A stretch of DNA of 64,000 nucleotides, from contig CP136897.1 of assembly GCA_034359265.1 (NCBI GenBank), positions 37,869,501 through 37,933,500 of the forward strand, written 5' to 3'. Numbering within the stretch: the first letter of the stretch is position 1; the number at the start of each line of letters is the position of its first letter. The stretch is from Canna indica (lineage: Eukaryota; Streptophyta; Magnoliopsida; Zingiberales; Cannaceae). Under the pieces are notes generated by a model. It was not told the origin of the DNA. It did no database searches and saw only the letters and a program-made list of their open reading frames with translations. The position numbers and the translations under genes are program-made. Of this stretch, positions 10,536 to 22,598 are shown one piece after another.

Positions 10536-10902
10536 TTTTTTTTTACTACCTATTTTATTGCACGACGAGATCATTTTTTTACCAATCTTTCTAACCAAAC
10601 GTTAAGCACGGACGACGTCGTCGACATAAAATGTGGCTGTCGATCGCCCGCGCGGGGCCCGCGGCAACCTCTATGTCCGGCTCGATCGACCAACCGACCC
10701 GAAAAATTAAAATTTGTAAATAAATAAGAAAAATAACATTTCAATTATTATTTTTCGTTTATAACGGGCGTAACTCCGTGCATTATTGTCCGATTTCAGC
10801 TTTTCACGTGGCGCTAAAGGGCGCGCGAAGAGACGAACAAAATGACCCCGAGCTATCACTCAGACGCTCACCCTTATTGGCCGACGATCAGAATTGCATG
10901 AC

Positions 10903-11019
10903 GGGTGCGATCATACCAGCACTAATGCACCGGATCCCATCAGAACTCTGAAGTTAAGCGTGCTTAGGCGAGGGTAGTACTAGGATGGGTGACCCCCTGG
11001 GAAGTCCTCGTGTTGCACC
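10903..11019 (+). rRNA. 5S rRNA: 5S rRNA gene, copy 25
   Basis: 117 nt. Changes: C24T, C47T, G64A (A box), A71G (IE). Upstream element TTATTG. Confidence 0.94.
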
Positions 11020-11387
11020 TTTTTTTTTACTACCCATTTGATTGCATGACGAGATCATTTTTTTTACCAATCTTTCTAACCAAACGTTAAGGACGGACGA
11101 CGTCGTCGACATAAAATTTGGCTGTCGATCGCCCGCGCGGGGCCCGCCGCAACCTCTACGGCCGGCTCGATCAACCAACTGATCCGAAAAATTAAAATTT
11201 GTAAATAAATAAGAAATATAACATTTCAATTATTATTTTTCGTTTTAAACGGGCGTAACTCCGTGCATTATTGTCCGATTTCACCTTTTCACGTGGCGCT
11301 AAAAGGTGCGCGAAGAGACGAAGAAAATGACCCCGAGCTATCCCTCGGACGCTCACCCTTATTAGCCGACGATCAGAAGTGCATGAC

Positions 11388-11504
11388 GGGTGCGATCATA
11401 ACAGCACTAACGCACCGGATCCCATCAGAACTCCGAAGTTAAGCGTGCTTGGGCGAGAGTAGTACTAGGATGGGTGACCCCTTGGGAAGTCCTCGTGTTG
11501 AACC
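11388..11504 (+). rRNA. 5S rRNA: 5S rRNA gene, copy 26
   Basis: 117 nt. Changes: C14A, C95T, C114A. Followed by a short unit, as at 13639, 57721 and 61913. Confidence 0.94.
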
Positions 11505-11707
11505 TTTTTTTTTACTACCTTTTTGATTGCACGACGAGATCATTTTTTTTTACCAATCTTTCTAACCAAACGTTAAGGACGGACGACGTCGTCGACATAA
11601 AATTTGGCTGTGGATCGCCCGCGCGGGGCCTGCCGCAACCTCTACGGCCGGCTCGATCGACCAACCGACCCGAAAAATTAAAATTTATAAATAAATAAGA
11701 GAAATAA

Positions 11708-11815
11708 CATACCAGCACAAACGCACCGGATCTCATCAGAACTCTGAATTTAAGCGTGCTTGGGCGAGAGTAGTACTAGGATGGGTGACCCCCTGGGAAG
11801 TCCTCGTGTTGCACC
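11708..11815 (+). pseudogene. 5S rRNA: 5S copy 27, 5'-truncated short unit
   Basis: Nt 10-117 after GAAATAA. Changes: T21A, C35T, C47T, G51T. Confidence 0.93.
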
Positions 11816-12182
11816 TTTTTTTTTACTACCAATTTGATTGCACGACGAGATCATTTTTTTTACCAATCTTTCTAACCAAACGTTAAGGACGGACGACATC
11901 GTCGACATAAAATTTGGCTGTCGATCGCCCGCGCGGGGCCCACCGCAAACTCTACGGCCGGCTCGATCGACCAACCGACCCGAAAAATTAAATTTGTAAA
12001 TAAATAAGAAATATAACATTTCAATTATTATTTTTCGTTTAAAACGGGCGTAACTCCGTGCATTATTGTCCGATTTCAGCTTTTCACGTGGCGCTAAAAG
12101 GCGCACCAAGAGACGAAGAAAATGACCCCGAGCTATCCCTCGGACGCTCACCCTTATTAGCCGACGATCAGAATTGCATCAC

Positions 12183-12299
12183 GAGTGCGATCATACCAGC
12201 ACTAACGCACCGGATCCCATCAGAACTCCGAAGTTAAGCGTGCTTGGGCGAGAGTAGTACTTTGATGGGTGACCCCCTGGGAAGTCCTCGTGTTGCACC
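12183..12299 (+). rRNA. 5S rRNA: 5S rRNA gene, copy 28
   Basis: 117 nt. Changes: G2A, A80T, G81T (C box). Confidence 0.94.
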
Positions 12300-12667
12300 T
12301 TTTTTTTTACTACCTATTTGATTGCACGACGAGATCATTTTTTTTAGCAATCTTTCTAACCAAACGTTAAGGACGGACGACGTCATCGACATAAAATTTG
12401 GCTGTCGATCGCCCGCGCGGGGCCCGCCGCAACCTCTACGGCCGGCTCGATCGACCATCCGGCCCGAAAAATTAAAATTTGTAAATAAATAAGAAAAATA
12501 ACATTTCATTTATTATTTTTCGTTTAAAACGGGCGTAACTTCGTGCATCATTGTCAGATTTCATCTTTTCACGTGGCGATAAAAGGCGCGCGAAGAGACG
12601 AAGAAAATCACCCCGAGCTATCCCTCGGACGCTCAACCTTATTAGCCGACGATCAGAAGTGCACCAC

Positions 12668-12784
12668 GGGTGCGATCATACCAGCACTAACGCACCGGAT
12701 CCCATCAGAACTCCGACGTTAAGCTTGCTTGGGCGAGAGTAGTACAAGGATGGGTGACCCCCTGGGAAGTCCTCGTGTTGCACC
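12668..12784 (+). rRNA. 5S rRNA: 5S rRNA gene, copy 29
   Basis: 117 nt. Changes: A50C and G58T (A box), T79A. Spacer upstream has CTCAACC in place of CTCACCC. Confidence 0.94.
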
Positions 12785-13152
12785 TTTTTTTTTACTACCG
12801 ATTTGATTGCACGACGAGATCATTTTTTTTACCAATCTTTCTAACCAAACGTTAATGACAGACGACGTCATCGATATAAAATTTGGCTGTCGATCGCCCG
12901 CGCGGGGCCCGCCGCAACCTCTACGGCCGGCTCGATCGACCAACCAGCCCGAAAAATTAAAATTTGTAAATAAATAAGAAAAATAACATTTCATTTATTA
13001 TTTTTCGTTTAAAACGGGCGTAACTTCGTGCATCATTGTCCGATTTCATCTTTTCACGTGGCGCTAAAAGGCGCGCGAAGAGACGAAGAAAATCACCCCG
13101 AGCTATCCCTCGGACGCTAAACCTTATTAGCCGACGATCAGAAGTGCACGAC

Positions 13153-13269
13153 GAGTGCGATCATACCAGCACTAACGCACCGGATCCCATCAGAACTCCG
13201 AAGTTAAGCGTGCTTGGGAGAGAGTAGTACTAGGATGGGTGACCCCGTGGGAAGTCCTCGTGTTGCACC
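13153..13269 (+). rRNA. 5S rRNA: 5S rRNA gene, copy 30
   Basis: 117 nt. Changes: G2A, C67A (IE), C95G. Confidence 0.94.
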
Positions 13270-13638
13270 TTTTTTTTTTACTACCTATTTGATTGCACGA
13301 CGAGATCATTTTTTTTACCAATCTTTCTAACCAAACGTTAAGGACGGACGACGTCGTCGACATAAAATTTGGCTGTCGATCGCCCGCGCAGGGCCCGCCG
13401 CAACCTCTACGGCCGGCTCGATCGACCAACCGATCCGAAAAATTAAAATTTGTAAATAAATAAGAAATATAACATTTCAATTATTATTTTTCGTTTAAAA
13501 CGGGCGTAACTCCGTGCATTATTGTCCGATTTCAGCTTTTCACGTGGCGCTAAAAGGCGCGCGAAGAGACGAAGAAAATGACCCCGAGCTATCCCTCGGA
13601 CGCTCACCCTTATTGGCCGACGATCAGAATTGAATGAC

Positions 13639-13755
13639 GGGTGCGATCATACCAGCACTAATGCACCGGATCCCATCAGAACTCTGAAGTTAAGCGTGCT
13701 TGGGCGAGGGTAGTACTAGGATTGGTGACCCCCTGGGAAGTCCTCGTGTTGCACC
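13639..13755 (+). rRNA. 5S rRNA: 5S rRNA gene, copy 31
   Basis: 117 nt. Changes: C24T, C47T, A71G (IE), G85T (C box). An A separates the gene from its T8 run. Upstream element TTATTG. Confidence 0.94.
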
Positions 13756-13957
13756 ATTTTTTTTACTACCTATTTGATTGCATGACGAGATCATTTTTTT
13801 TACCAATCTTTCTAACCAAACGTTAAGGACGGACGACGTCGTCGACATAAAATTTGGCTGTCGATCGCCCGCGCGGGGCCCGCCGCAACCTCTACGGCCG
13901 GCTCGATCGACCAACCGGCCCGAAAAATTAAAATTTGTAAATAAATAAGAGAAATAA

Positions 13958-14065
13958 CATACCAGCACTAACGCACCGGATCTCATCAGAACTCTGAATT
14001 TAAGCGTGCTTGGGCGAGAGTAGTACTAGGATGGGTGACCCCCTGGGAAGTCCTCGTGTTGCACC
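13958..14065 (+). pseudogene. 5S rRNA: 5S copy 32, 5'-truncated short unit
   Basis: Nt 10-117 after GAAATAA. Changes: C35T, C47T, G51T. Confidence 0.93.
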
Positions 14066-14433
14066 TTTTTTTTTTACTACCAATTTGAATGCACGACGAG
14101 ATCATTTTTTTTACCAATCTTTCTAACCAAACGTTAAGGACGGAAGAAGTCGTCGACATAAAATTTGGCTGTCGATCGCCCGCGCGGGGCCCACCGCAAA
14201 CTCTACGGCCGGCTCGATCGACCAACCGACCCGAAAAATTAAATTTGTAAATAAATAAGAAATATAACATTTCAATTATTATTTTTCGTTTAAAACGGGC
14301 GTAACTCCGTGCATTATTGTCCGATTTCAGCTTTTCACGTGGCGCTAAAAGGCGCGCGAAGAGACGAAGAAAATGACCCCGAGCTATCCCTCGGACGCTC
14401 ACCCTTATTAGCCGACGATCAAAATTGCATCAC

Positions 14434-14550
14434 GAGTGCGATCATACCAGCACTAACGTAACGGATCCCATCAGAACTCCGAAGTTAAGCGTGCTTGGGC
14501 AAGAGTAGTACTATAATGGTTGACCCCCTGGGAAGTCCTCGTGTTGCACC
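14434..14550 (+). rRNA. 5S rRNA: 5S rRNA gene, copy 33, damaged C box
   Basis: 117 nt. Changes: G2A, C26T, C28A, G68A (IE), G81T, G82A, G87T. The C box reads ATAATGGTTGACC; probably inactive. Confidence 0.92.
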
Positions 14551-14919
14551 TTTTTTTTTACTACCTATTTGATTGCACGACGAGATCATTTTTTTTAGCA
14601 ATCTTTCTAACCAAACGTTAAGGACGGACGACGTCATCGACATAAAATTTGGCTGTCGATCGCCCGCGCGGGGCCCGCCGCAACCTCTACGGCCGGCTCG
14701 ATCGACCCAACCGGCCCGAAAAATTAAAATTTGTAAATAAATAAGAAAAATAACATTTTAATTATTATTTTTCGTTTAAAACGGGCGTAACTCCGTGCAT
14801 TATTGTCCGATTTCAACTTTTCACGTGGCGCTAAAAGGCGCGCGAAGAGACGAAGAAAATGACCACGAGCTATCCCTCGGACGGTCACCCTTATTAGCCG
14901 ACGATCAGAAGTGGATCAC

Positions 14920-15036
14920 GGGTTCGATCATACCATCACAAACGCACCGGATCCCATCAGAACTCTGAAGTTAAGCGTGCTTGCGCGAGAGTGGTACTAG
15001 AATGGGTGACCCCTTGGGAAGTCCTCGTGTTGCACC
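14920..15036 (+). rRNA. 5S rRNA: 5S rRNA gene, copy 34 (G5T type)
   Basis: 117 nt. Changes: G5T, G17T, T21A, C47T, G65C, A74G, G82A, C95T. The 5' half has G5T-type marks and the 3' half C15T/G65C/A74G-type marks, suggesting a mosaic. Confidence 0.92.
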
Positions 15037-15404
15037 TTTTTTTTTACTACCAATTTGATTGGACGACGAGATCATTTTTTTTACCAATCTTTCTAACCAA
15101 ACGTTAAGGACGGACGACGTCGTCGACATAAAATTTGGCTGTCGATCGCCCGCGCGGGGCCCGCCGCAACCTCTACGGCCGGCTCTATCGACCAACCGAC
15201 CCAAAAAATTAAAATTTGTAAATAAATAAGAAATATAACATTTCAATTATTATTTTTCGTTTAAAACGGGCGTAAATCCGTGCATTATTGTCCGATTTCA
15301 GCTTTTCACGTGGCGCTAAAAGGCGCGCGAAGAGACGAAGAAAATGACCCCGAGCTATCCCTCAGACGCTCACCCTTATTAGCCGACGATCAGAATTGCA
15401 TCAC

Positions 15405-15521
15405 GAGTGTGATCATACCAGCACTAACGCATCGGATCCCATCATAACTCCGAAGTTAAGCGTGCTTGGGCGAGAGTAGTACTATGATGGGTGACCCCCT
15501 GGGAAGTCCTCGTGTTGCACC
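15405..15521 (+). rRNA. 5S rRNA: 5S rRNA gene, copy 35
   Basis: 117 nt. Changes: G2A, C6T, C28T, G41T, G81T (C box). Confidence 0.94.
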
Positions 15522-15889
15522 TTTTTTTTTACTACCTATTTGATTGCACGACGAGATCATTTTTTTTAGCAATCTTTCTAACCAAACGTTAAGGACGGAC
15601 GACGTCATCGACATAAAATTTGACTGTCGATCGCCCGCGCGGGGCCCGCCTCAACCTCTACGGCCGGCTCGATCGACCAACCAGCCCGAAAAATTAAAAT
15701 TTGTAAATAAATAAGAAAAATAACATTTTAATTATTATTTTTCGTTTAAAACGGGCGTAACTCCGTGCATTATTGTCCGATTTCAGCTTTTCACGTGGCG
15801 CTAAAAGGCGCGCGAAGAGACGAAGAAAATGACCACGAGCTATCCCTCGGACGGTCACCCTTATTAGCCGACGATCAGAAGTGGATCAC

Positions 15890-16006
15890 GGGTTCGATCA
15901 TACCAGCACAAACGCACCGGATCCCATCAGAACTACGAAGTTAAGCGTGCTTGGGCGAGAGTAGTACTAGGATGGGTGACCCCCTGGGAAGTCCTCGTGT
16001 TGCACC
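15890..16006 (+). rRNA. 5S rRNA: 5S rRNA gene, copy 36 (G5T type)
   Basis: 117 nt. Changes: G5T, T21A, C46A. Internal boxes unchanged. Upstream CGGTCACCC replaces CGCTCACCC. Confidence 0.95.
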
Positions 16007-16374
16007 TTTTTTTTTACTACCTATTTGATTGCACGACGAGATCATTTTTTTTACCAATCTTTCTAACCAAACGTTAAGGACGGAAGACGTCGTCGACCTA
16101 AAATTTGGCTGTGGATCGTCCGCGCGGGGCCCGCCGCAACCTCTACGGCCGGCTCAATCGACAAACCGACCCGAAAAATTAAAATTTGTAAATAAATAAG
16201 AAAAATAACATTTCAATTATTATTTTTCGTTTAAAACGGGCGTAACTCCGTGCATTATTGTCCGATTTCAGCTTTTCACGTGGCGCTAAAAGGCGCGCGA
16301 AGAGACGAAGAAAATGACCCCGAGTTGTCCCTCGGACGCTCACCCTTATTAGCCGACGATCAGAAGTGCATGAC

Positions 16375-16491
16375 GGGTGCGATCATACTAGCACTAACGC
16401 ACCGGATCCCATCAGAACTCTGAAGTTAAGCGTGCTTGCGCGAGAGTGGTACTAGGATGGGTGACCCCCTAGGAAGTCCTCGTGTTGCACC
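16375..16491 (+). rRNA. 5S rRNA: 5S rRNA gene, copy 37 (C15T/G65C/A74G type)
   Basis: 117 nt. Changes: C15T, C47T, G65C, A74G, G97A. An isolated member of this subfamily inside the G5T region. Confidence 0.94.
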
Positions 16492-16859
16492 TTTTTTTTT
16501 ACTACCAATTTGATTGCACGACGAGATCATTTTTTTTTCCAATCTTTCTAACCAAACGTTAAGGACGGACGACGTCGTCGACCTAAAATTTGGCTGTGGA
16601 TCATCCGCGCGGGGCCCGCCGCAACCTCTACGGCCGGCTCAATCGACCAACCGACCCGAAAAATTAAAATTTGTAAATAAATAAGAAAAATAATATTTCA
16701 ATTATTATTTTTCGTTTAAAACGGGCGTAACTCCGTGCATTATTGTCCGATTTCAGCTTTTCACGTGGCGCTAAAAGGCGCACGGAGAGACGAAGAAAAT
16801 GACCCCGAGCTATCTCTCGGACGGTCACCCTTATTAGCCGACGATCAGAAGTGCATCAC

Positions 16860-16976
16860 AGGTTCGATCATACCAGCACAAACGCACCGGATCCCATCAG
16901 AACTACGAAGTTAAGCGTGCTTGGGCGAGAGTAGTACTAGGATGGGTGACCCCCTGGGAAGTCCTCGTGTTGCACC
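16860..16976 (+). rRNA. 5S rRNA: 5S rRNA gene, copy 38 (G5T type)
   Basis: 117 nt. Changes: G1A, G5T, T21A, C46A. Internal boxes unchanged. Confidence 0.95.
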
Positions 16977-17344
16977 TTTTTTTTTACTACCTATTTGATT
17001 GCACGACGAGATCATTTTTTTTACCAATCTTTCTAACCAAACGTTAAGGACGGACGACGTCGTCGACCTAAAATTTGGCGGTCGATCGCCCGCGCGGGGC
17101 CCGCCGCAACCTCTACGACCGTCTCAATCGACCAACCGACCCGAAAAATTAAAATTTGTAAATAAATAAGAAAAATAACATTTCAATTATTATTATTCGT
17201 TTAAAACGAGCGTAACTCCGTGCATTATTGTCCGATTTCAGCTTTTCACGTGGCGCTAAAAGGCGCACGGAGAGACGAAGAAAATGACCCCGAGCTATCC
17301 CTCGGACGGTCACCCTTATTAGCCGACGATCAGATGTACATCAC

Positions 17345-17461
17345 GGGTTCGATCATACCAGCACAAACGCACCGGATCCCATCAGAACTACGAAGTTAAG
17401 CGTGCTTGGGCGAGAGTAGTACTAGGATGGTTGACCCCCTGGGAAGTCCTCGTGTTGCACC
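17345..17461 (+). rRNA. 5S rRNA: 5S rRNA gene, copy 39 (G5T type)
   Basis: 117 nt. Changes: G5T, T21A, C46A, G87T (C box). Confidence 0.95.
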
Positions 17462-17829
17462 TTTTTTTTTACTACCTATTTGATTGCACGACGAGATCAT
17501 TTTTTTTACCAATCTTTCTAACCAAACGTTAAGGACGGACGACGTCGTCGACCTAAAATTTGGCTGTCGATCGCCCGCGCGGGGCCCGCCGCAACCTCTA
17601 AGGCCGGCTCAATCGACCAACCGACCCGAAAAATTAAAATTTGTAAATAAATAAGAAAAATAACATTTCAATTATTATTTTTCGTTTAAAACGAGCGTAA
17701 CTCCGTGCATTATTGTCCGATTTCAGCTTTTCACGTGGCGCTAAAAGGCGCGCGAAGAGACGAAGAAAATGACCCCGAGCTATCCCTCGGACGGTCACCC
17801 TTATTAGCCGACGATCAGAAGTGCATCAC

Positions 17830-17946
17830 GGGTTCGATCATACCAGCACAAACGCACCGGATCCCATCAGAACTCCGAAGTTAAGCGTGCTTGGGCGAAA
17901 GTAGTACTAGGATGGGTGACCCCCTGGGTAGTCCTCGTGTTGCACC
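17830..17946 (+). rRNA. 5S rRNA: 5S rRNA gene, copy 40 (G5T type)
   Basis: 117 nt. Changes: G5T, T21A, G70A (IE), A100T. Confidence 0.95.
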
Positions 17947-18314
17947 TTTTTTTTTACTACCTATTTGATTGCATGACGAGATCATTTTTTTTACCAATCT
18001 TTCTAACCAAACGTTAAGGACGGACGACGTCGTCGACATAAAATTTGGCTGTCGATCGCCCGCGCGGGGCCCGCCGCAACCTCTACGGCCGGCTCGATCA
18101 ACCAACCGACCCGAAAAATTAAAATTTGTAAATAAATAAGAAAAATAACATTTCAATTATTATTTTTCGTTTAAAACGGGCGTAACTCCGTGCATTATTG
18201 TCCGATTTCAGCTTTTCACGTGGCGCTAAAAGGCGCGCGAAGAGACGAAGAAAATGACCCCGAGCTATCCCTCGGACGGTCAACCTTATTAGCCGACGAT
18301 CAGAAGTGCATCAC

Positions 18315-18431
18315 GGGTTCGATCATACTAGCACAAACGCACCGGATCCCATCAGAACTCCGAAGTTAAGCGTGCTTGGGCGAAAGTAGTACTAGGATGG
18401 GTGACCCCCTGGGAAGTCCTCGTGTTGCACC
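18315..18431 (+). rRNA. 5S rRNA: 5S rRNA gene, copy 41 (G5T type)
   Basis: 117 nt. Changes: G5T, C15T, T21A, G70A (IE). Last of the G5T run. Confidence 0.95.
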
Positions 18432-18798
18432 TTTTTTTTACTACCTATTTGATTGCACGACGAGATCATTTTTTTTACCAATCTTTCTAACCAAACGTTA
18501 AGGACGGACGACGTCATCGACATAAAATTTGGCTGTCGATCGCCCGCGCGGGGCCCGCCGCAACCTCTACGGCCGGCTCGATCGACCAACCGACCCGAAA
18601 AATTAAAATTTGTAAATAAATAGGAAAAATAACATTTCATTTATTATTTTTCATTTAAAACGGGCGTAACTTCGTGCATTATTGTCCGATTTCATCTTTT
18701 CACGTGGCGCTAAAAGGTGCGCGAAAAGACGAAGAAAATGACCCCGAGCTATCCCTCGGACGCTCAACCTTATTAGCCGACGATCAGAAGTGCACAAC

Positions 18799-18915
18799 GG
18801 GTGCGATCATACTAGCACTAACGCATCGGATCCCATCAGAACTCCGAAGTTAAGCGTGCTTGGGCGAGAGTAGTACTAGGACGGGTGACCCCCTGGGAAG
18901 TCCTCGTGTTGCACT
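18799..18915 (+). rRNA. 5S rRNA: 5S rRNA gene, copy 42
   Basis: 117 nt. Changes: C15T, C28T, T84C (C box), C117T. The following spacer has a shortened second T-run and AACGTGAAGG, as after 20720. Confidence 0.94.
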
Positions 18916-19280
18916 TTTTTTTTACTACCTATTTGATTGCACGACGAGATCATTTTTTACAAATCTTTCTAACCAAACGTGAAGGACGGACGACGTCGTC
19001 GACATAAAATTTGGCTATCGATCGCCCGCGCGGGGCCCGCCGCAAACTCTACGGCCGGCTCGATCGACCAACCGACCCGAAAAATTAAAATTTGTAAATA
19101 AGTAAGAAAAATAACATTTCAATTGTTATTTTTCGTTTAAAACGGGCGTAACTCCGTGCATTATTGTCCGATTTTAGCTTTTCACGTGGCGCTAAAAGGC
19201 GCGCGAAGAGACGAAGAAAATGACCTCGGGCTATCCCTCGGACGCTCACCCTTATTAGCCGACGATCAGAAGTGCACGAA

Positions 19281-19397
19281 GGGTGCGATCATACCAGCAC
19301 TAACGCACCGGATCCCATCAGAACTCCAAAGTTAAGCGTGCTTGGGCGAGAGTAGTACTAGGATGGGTGACCCCCTGGGAAGTCCTCGTGTTGCACC
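19281..19397 (+). rRNA. 5S rRNA: 5S rRNA gene, copy 43
   Basis: 117 nt with only G48A; internal boxes unchanged, but A at -1. The following spacer lost 12 nt between ACCA repeats near 19450, giving a 472-bp unit. Confidence 0.96.
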
Positions 19398-19752
19398 TTT
19401 TTTTTTACTACTTATTTGATTGCACGACGAGATCATTTTTTTTACCAAACGTTAAGGACGGACGACGTCGTCGATAAAAAATTTGGCTGTCGATCGCCCG
19501 CGCGGGGCCTGCCGCAACCTCTACGGCCGGCTCGATCGACCAACCGACCCGAAAAATTAAAATATGTAAATAAATAAGAAAAATAACATTTCAATTATTA
19601 TTTTTCGTTTAAAACGGGCGTAACTCCGTGCATTATTGTCCGATTTCAGCTTTTCACGTGGCGCTAAAAGGCGCGCGAAGAGACGAAGAAAATGACCCTG
19701 AGCTATCCCTCGGACGCTCACCCTTATTAGCCGACGATCAGAAGTGCACCAC

Positions 19753-19869
19753 GGTTGCGATCATACCAACACTAACGCACCGGATCCCATCAGAACTCCG
19801 AAGTTAAGCGTGCTTGGGCGAGAGTAGTACTAGGATTGGTGACCGCCTGGGAAGTCCTCGTGTTGCATC
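19753..19869 (+). rRNA. 5S rRNA: 5S rRNA gene, copy 44
   Basis: 117 nt. Changes: G3T, G17A, G85T and C93G (C box), C116T. T-run interrupted by C (TTTTTTTCTAC). Confidence 0.94.
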
Positions 19870-20237
19870 TTTTTTTCTACTACCTATTTGATTGAACGAC
19901 GAGATCATTTTTTTTACCAATCTTTCTAACCAAACGTTAAGGACGGACGACGTCGTCGACATAAAATTTGGCTCTCGATCGCCCGCGCGGGGCCCGCCGC
20001 AACCTCTTCGGCCGGCTCGATCGACCAACCGACTCGAAAAGTTAAAATTTGTAAATAAATAAGAAAAATAACATTTCAATTATTACTTTTCGTTTAAAAC
20101 AGGCGTAACTTCGTGCATTATTGTCCGATTTCATCTTTTCACGTGGCGCTAAAAGGCGCGCGAAGAGACGAAGTAAATGACCCCGAGCAATCCCTCGGAC
20201 GCTCACCCTTATTAGCCGACGATCAGAAGTGCATGAC

Positions 20238-20354
20238 GGGTGCTTTCATACCAGCACTAACGCACCGGATCCCATCAGAACTCCGAAGTTAAGCGTGCTT
20301 GGGCGAGAGTAGTACTAGGATGGGTGAACCCCTGGGAAGTCCTCGTGTTGCATC
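20238..20354 (+). rRNA. 5S rRNA: 5S rRNA gene, copy 45
   Basis: 117 nt. Changes: G7T, A8T, C91A (C box), C116T. Confidence 0.94.
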
Positions 20355-20719
20355 TTTTTTTTTACTACCTATTTGATTGCACGACGAGATCATTTTTTTT
20401 ACTAATCTTTCTAACCAAACGTTAAGGACGGACGACGTCGTCGACATAAAATTTCGCTGTCGATCGACCGCGCGGGGCCAGCCGCAACCTCTACGGCCGG
20501 CTCGATCGACCAACCGACCCGAAAAATTAAAATTTGTAAATAAATAAGAAAAATAACATTTCAATAATTATTTTTGTTTAAAACGGGCGTAACTCCGTGC
20601 ATTATTGTCCGATTTCAGCTTTTCACGTGGCGCTAAAAGGCGCGAAGAGACGAAGAAAATGACCCCGGGCTATCCCTCGGACGCTCACCCTTATTAGTCG
20701 ACGATCAGAAGTGCACGAC

Positions 20720-20835
20720 GGGTGCGATCATACCAGCACTAACGCACCGGATCCCATCAAAACTCCGAAGTTAAGCGTGTTTGGGCGAGAGTAGTACTAG
20801 GATGGGTGACCCCTGGGAAGTCCTCGTGTTGCACC
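20720..20835 (+). rRNA. 5S rRNA: 5S rRNA gene, copy 46, 1-nt deletion
   Basis: 116 nt: one C lost from the C-run of the C box. Also G41A, C61T (A box). Confidence 0.93.
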
Positions 20836-21201
20836 TTTTTTTTTACTACCTATTTGATTGCACGACGAGATCATTTTTTACAAATCTTTCTAACCAAACG
20901 TGAAGGACGGACGACGTCGTCGACATAAAATTTGGCTATCAATCGCCCGCGCGGGGCCCGCCGCAAACTCTACGGCCGGCTCGATCGACCAACCGACCCG
21001 AAAAATTAAAATTTGTAAATAAGTAAGAAAAATAACATTTCAATTGTTATTTTTCGTTTAAAACGGGCGTAACTCCGTGCATTATTGTCCGATTTTAGCT
21101 TTTCACGTGGCGCTAAAAGGCGCGCGAAGAGACGAAGAAAATGACCCCGAGCTATCCCTCGGACGCTCACCCGTATTAGCCGACGATCAGAAGTGCATAA
21201 C

Positions 21202-21318
21202 GGTTGCGATCATACCAGCACTAACGCATCAGATCCCATCAGAACTCCGAAGTTAAGCGTGCTTGGGCGACAGTAGTACTAGGATGGGTGACCCCCTGGG
21301 AAGTCCTCGTGTTGCACC
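21202..21318 (+). rRNA. 5S rRNA: 5S rRNA gene, copy 47
   Basis: 117 nt. Changes: G3T, C28T, G30A, G70C (IE). Related to 22966, 23610 and 27915. Confidence 0.94.
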
Positions 21319-21687
21319 TTTTTTTTTTACTACCTATTTGATTGCACGACGAGATCATTTTTTATACCAATCTTTCTAACCAAACGTTAAGGACGGACGA
21401 CGTCGTCGACATAAAATTTGGCTGTCGATCGCCCGTGCGGGGCCCGCCGCAACCTCTACGGACGGCTCGATCGACCAACCGACCCGAAAAATTAAAATTT
21501 GTAAATAAATAAGAAAAATAACATTTCAATTATTATTTTTCGTTTAAAACGGGCGTAACTCCTTGCATTATTGTCCGATTTCAGCTTTTCACGTGGCGCT
21601 GAAAGGCACGCGAAGAGACGAAGAAAATGACCCCGAGCTGTCCCTCGGACGCTCACCCTTATTAGCCGACGATCAGAACTGCATGAC

Positions 21688-21803
21688 GGGTGCGATCATA
21701 CCAGCACTAATGCACTGGATCCCATCAGAACTCCGAAGTTAAGCGTGCTTGTGCGAGAGTAGTACTAGGATGGGTGACCCCCTCGAAGTCCTCGTGTTGC
21801 ACT
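21688..21803 (+). rRNA. 5S rRNA: 5S rRNA gene, copy 48, 1-nt deletion
   Basis: 116 nt; the C box end reads CCCCTCGAAG with one base lost. Also C24T, C29T, G65T, C117T. Confidence 0.92.
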
Positions 21804-22171
21804 TGTTTTTTTACTACCTATTTGATTGCACGACGAGATCATTTTTTTAACCAATATTTCTAACCAAACGTTAAGGACGGACGACGTTGTCGCCATAAAT
21901 CTTGGCTGTCGATCGCCCGTGCGGGGCCCGCCGCAACTTCTACGGCCGGCTCGATCGACCAACCAACCCGAAAAATTAAAATTTGTAAATAAATAAGAAA
22001 AATAACGTTTCAATTATTATTTTTCGTTTAAAACGGGCGTAACTCCGTGCATTATTGTCCGATTTCAGCTTTTCACGTGGCGCTGAAAGGCGCGCAAAGA
22101 GACGAAGAAAATGCCCCCGAACTCTCCCTCAGACGCTCACCCTTATTAGCCGACGATCAGAAGTGCATATC

Positions 22172-22288
22172 GGGTGTGATAATACCAGCACTAACGCACC
22201 GGATCCCATCAGAACTCCGAAGTTAAGGGTGCTTGGGCGAGAGTAGTACTTGGATGGGTGACCCCTTGGAAAGTCCTCGCGTTGCACC
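22172..22288 (+). rRNA. 5S rRNA: 5S rRNA gene, copy 49
   Basis: 117 nt. Changes: C6T, C10A, C57G (A box), A80T, C95T, G99A, T109C. Confidence 0.93.
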
Positions 22289-22490
22289 TTTTTTTTTACT
22301 ACCTATTTGATTGCACGACGAGAACATTTTTTTTACCAATCTTTCTAACCAAACGTTAAGGACGGACGACGTCGTCGTCATAAATCTTGGCTGTCGATCG
22401 CCTGCGCTAGGCCGGCCGCAACCTCTACTGCCGGCTCGATCGACCAACCGTCCCGAAAAATTAAAATTTGTAAAAAAATAAGAAAAATAA

Positions 22491-22598
22491 CATACCAGCA
22501 CTAACGCAACGGATCCCATCAGAACTCTGAAGTTAAGCGTGCTTGGGCGAGAGTAGTACTAGGATGGGTGAACCCCTGGGAAGTCCTCGTGTTGCACC
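22491..22598 (+). pseudogene. 5S rRNA: 5S copy 50, 5'-truncated short unit
   Basis: Nt 10-117 after AAATAA, same junction as the other short units. Changes: C28A, C47T, C91A. The A box and IE are intact, so transcription from spacer sequence is conceivable. Confidence 0.93.

Larger units (their letters stand above)
11708..12784 (+). repeat. Block F, left copy (partner 50.5 kb away)
   Basis: A short unit and two full genes (starts 11708, 12183, 12668) match 62232, 62707 and 63192 at a constant offset of 50524 bp. Shared marks include G2A and an altered nt 81 in the middle gene and G58T in the third. Confidence 0.8.
22172..22598 (+). repeat. Higher-order block D, first copy
   Basis: A gene with C6T, C10A, C57G and A80T followed by a short unit. 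The same pair is at 26058-26483, offset about 3886 bp. Confidence 0.75.
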
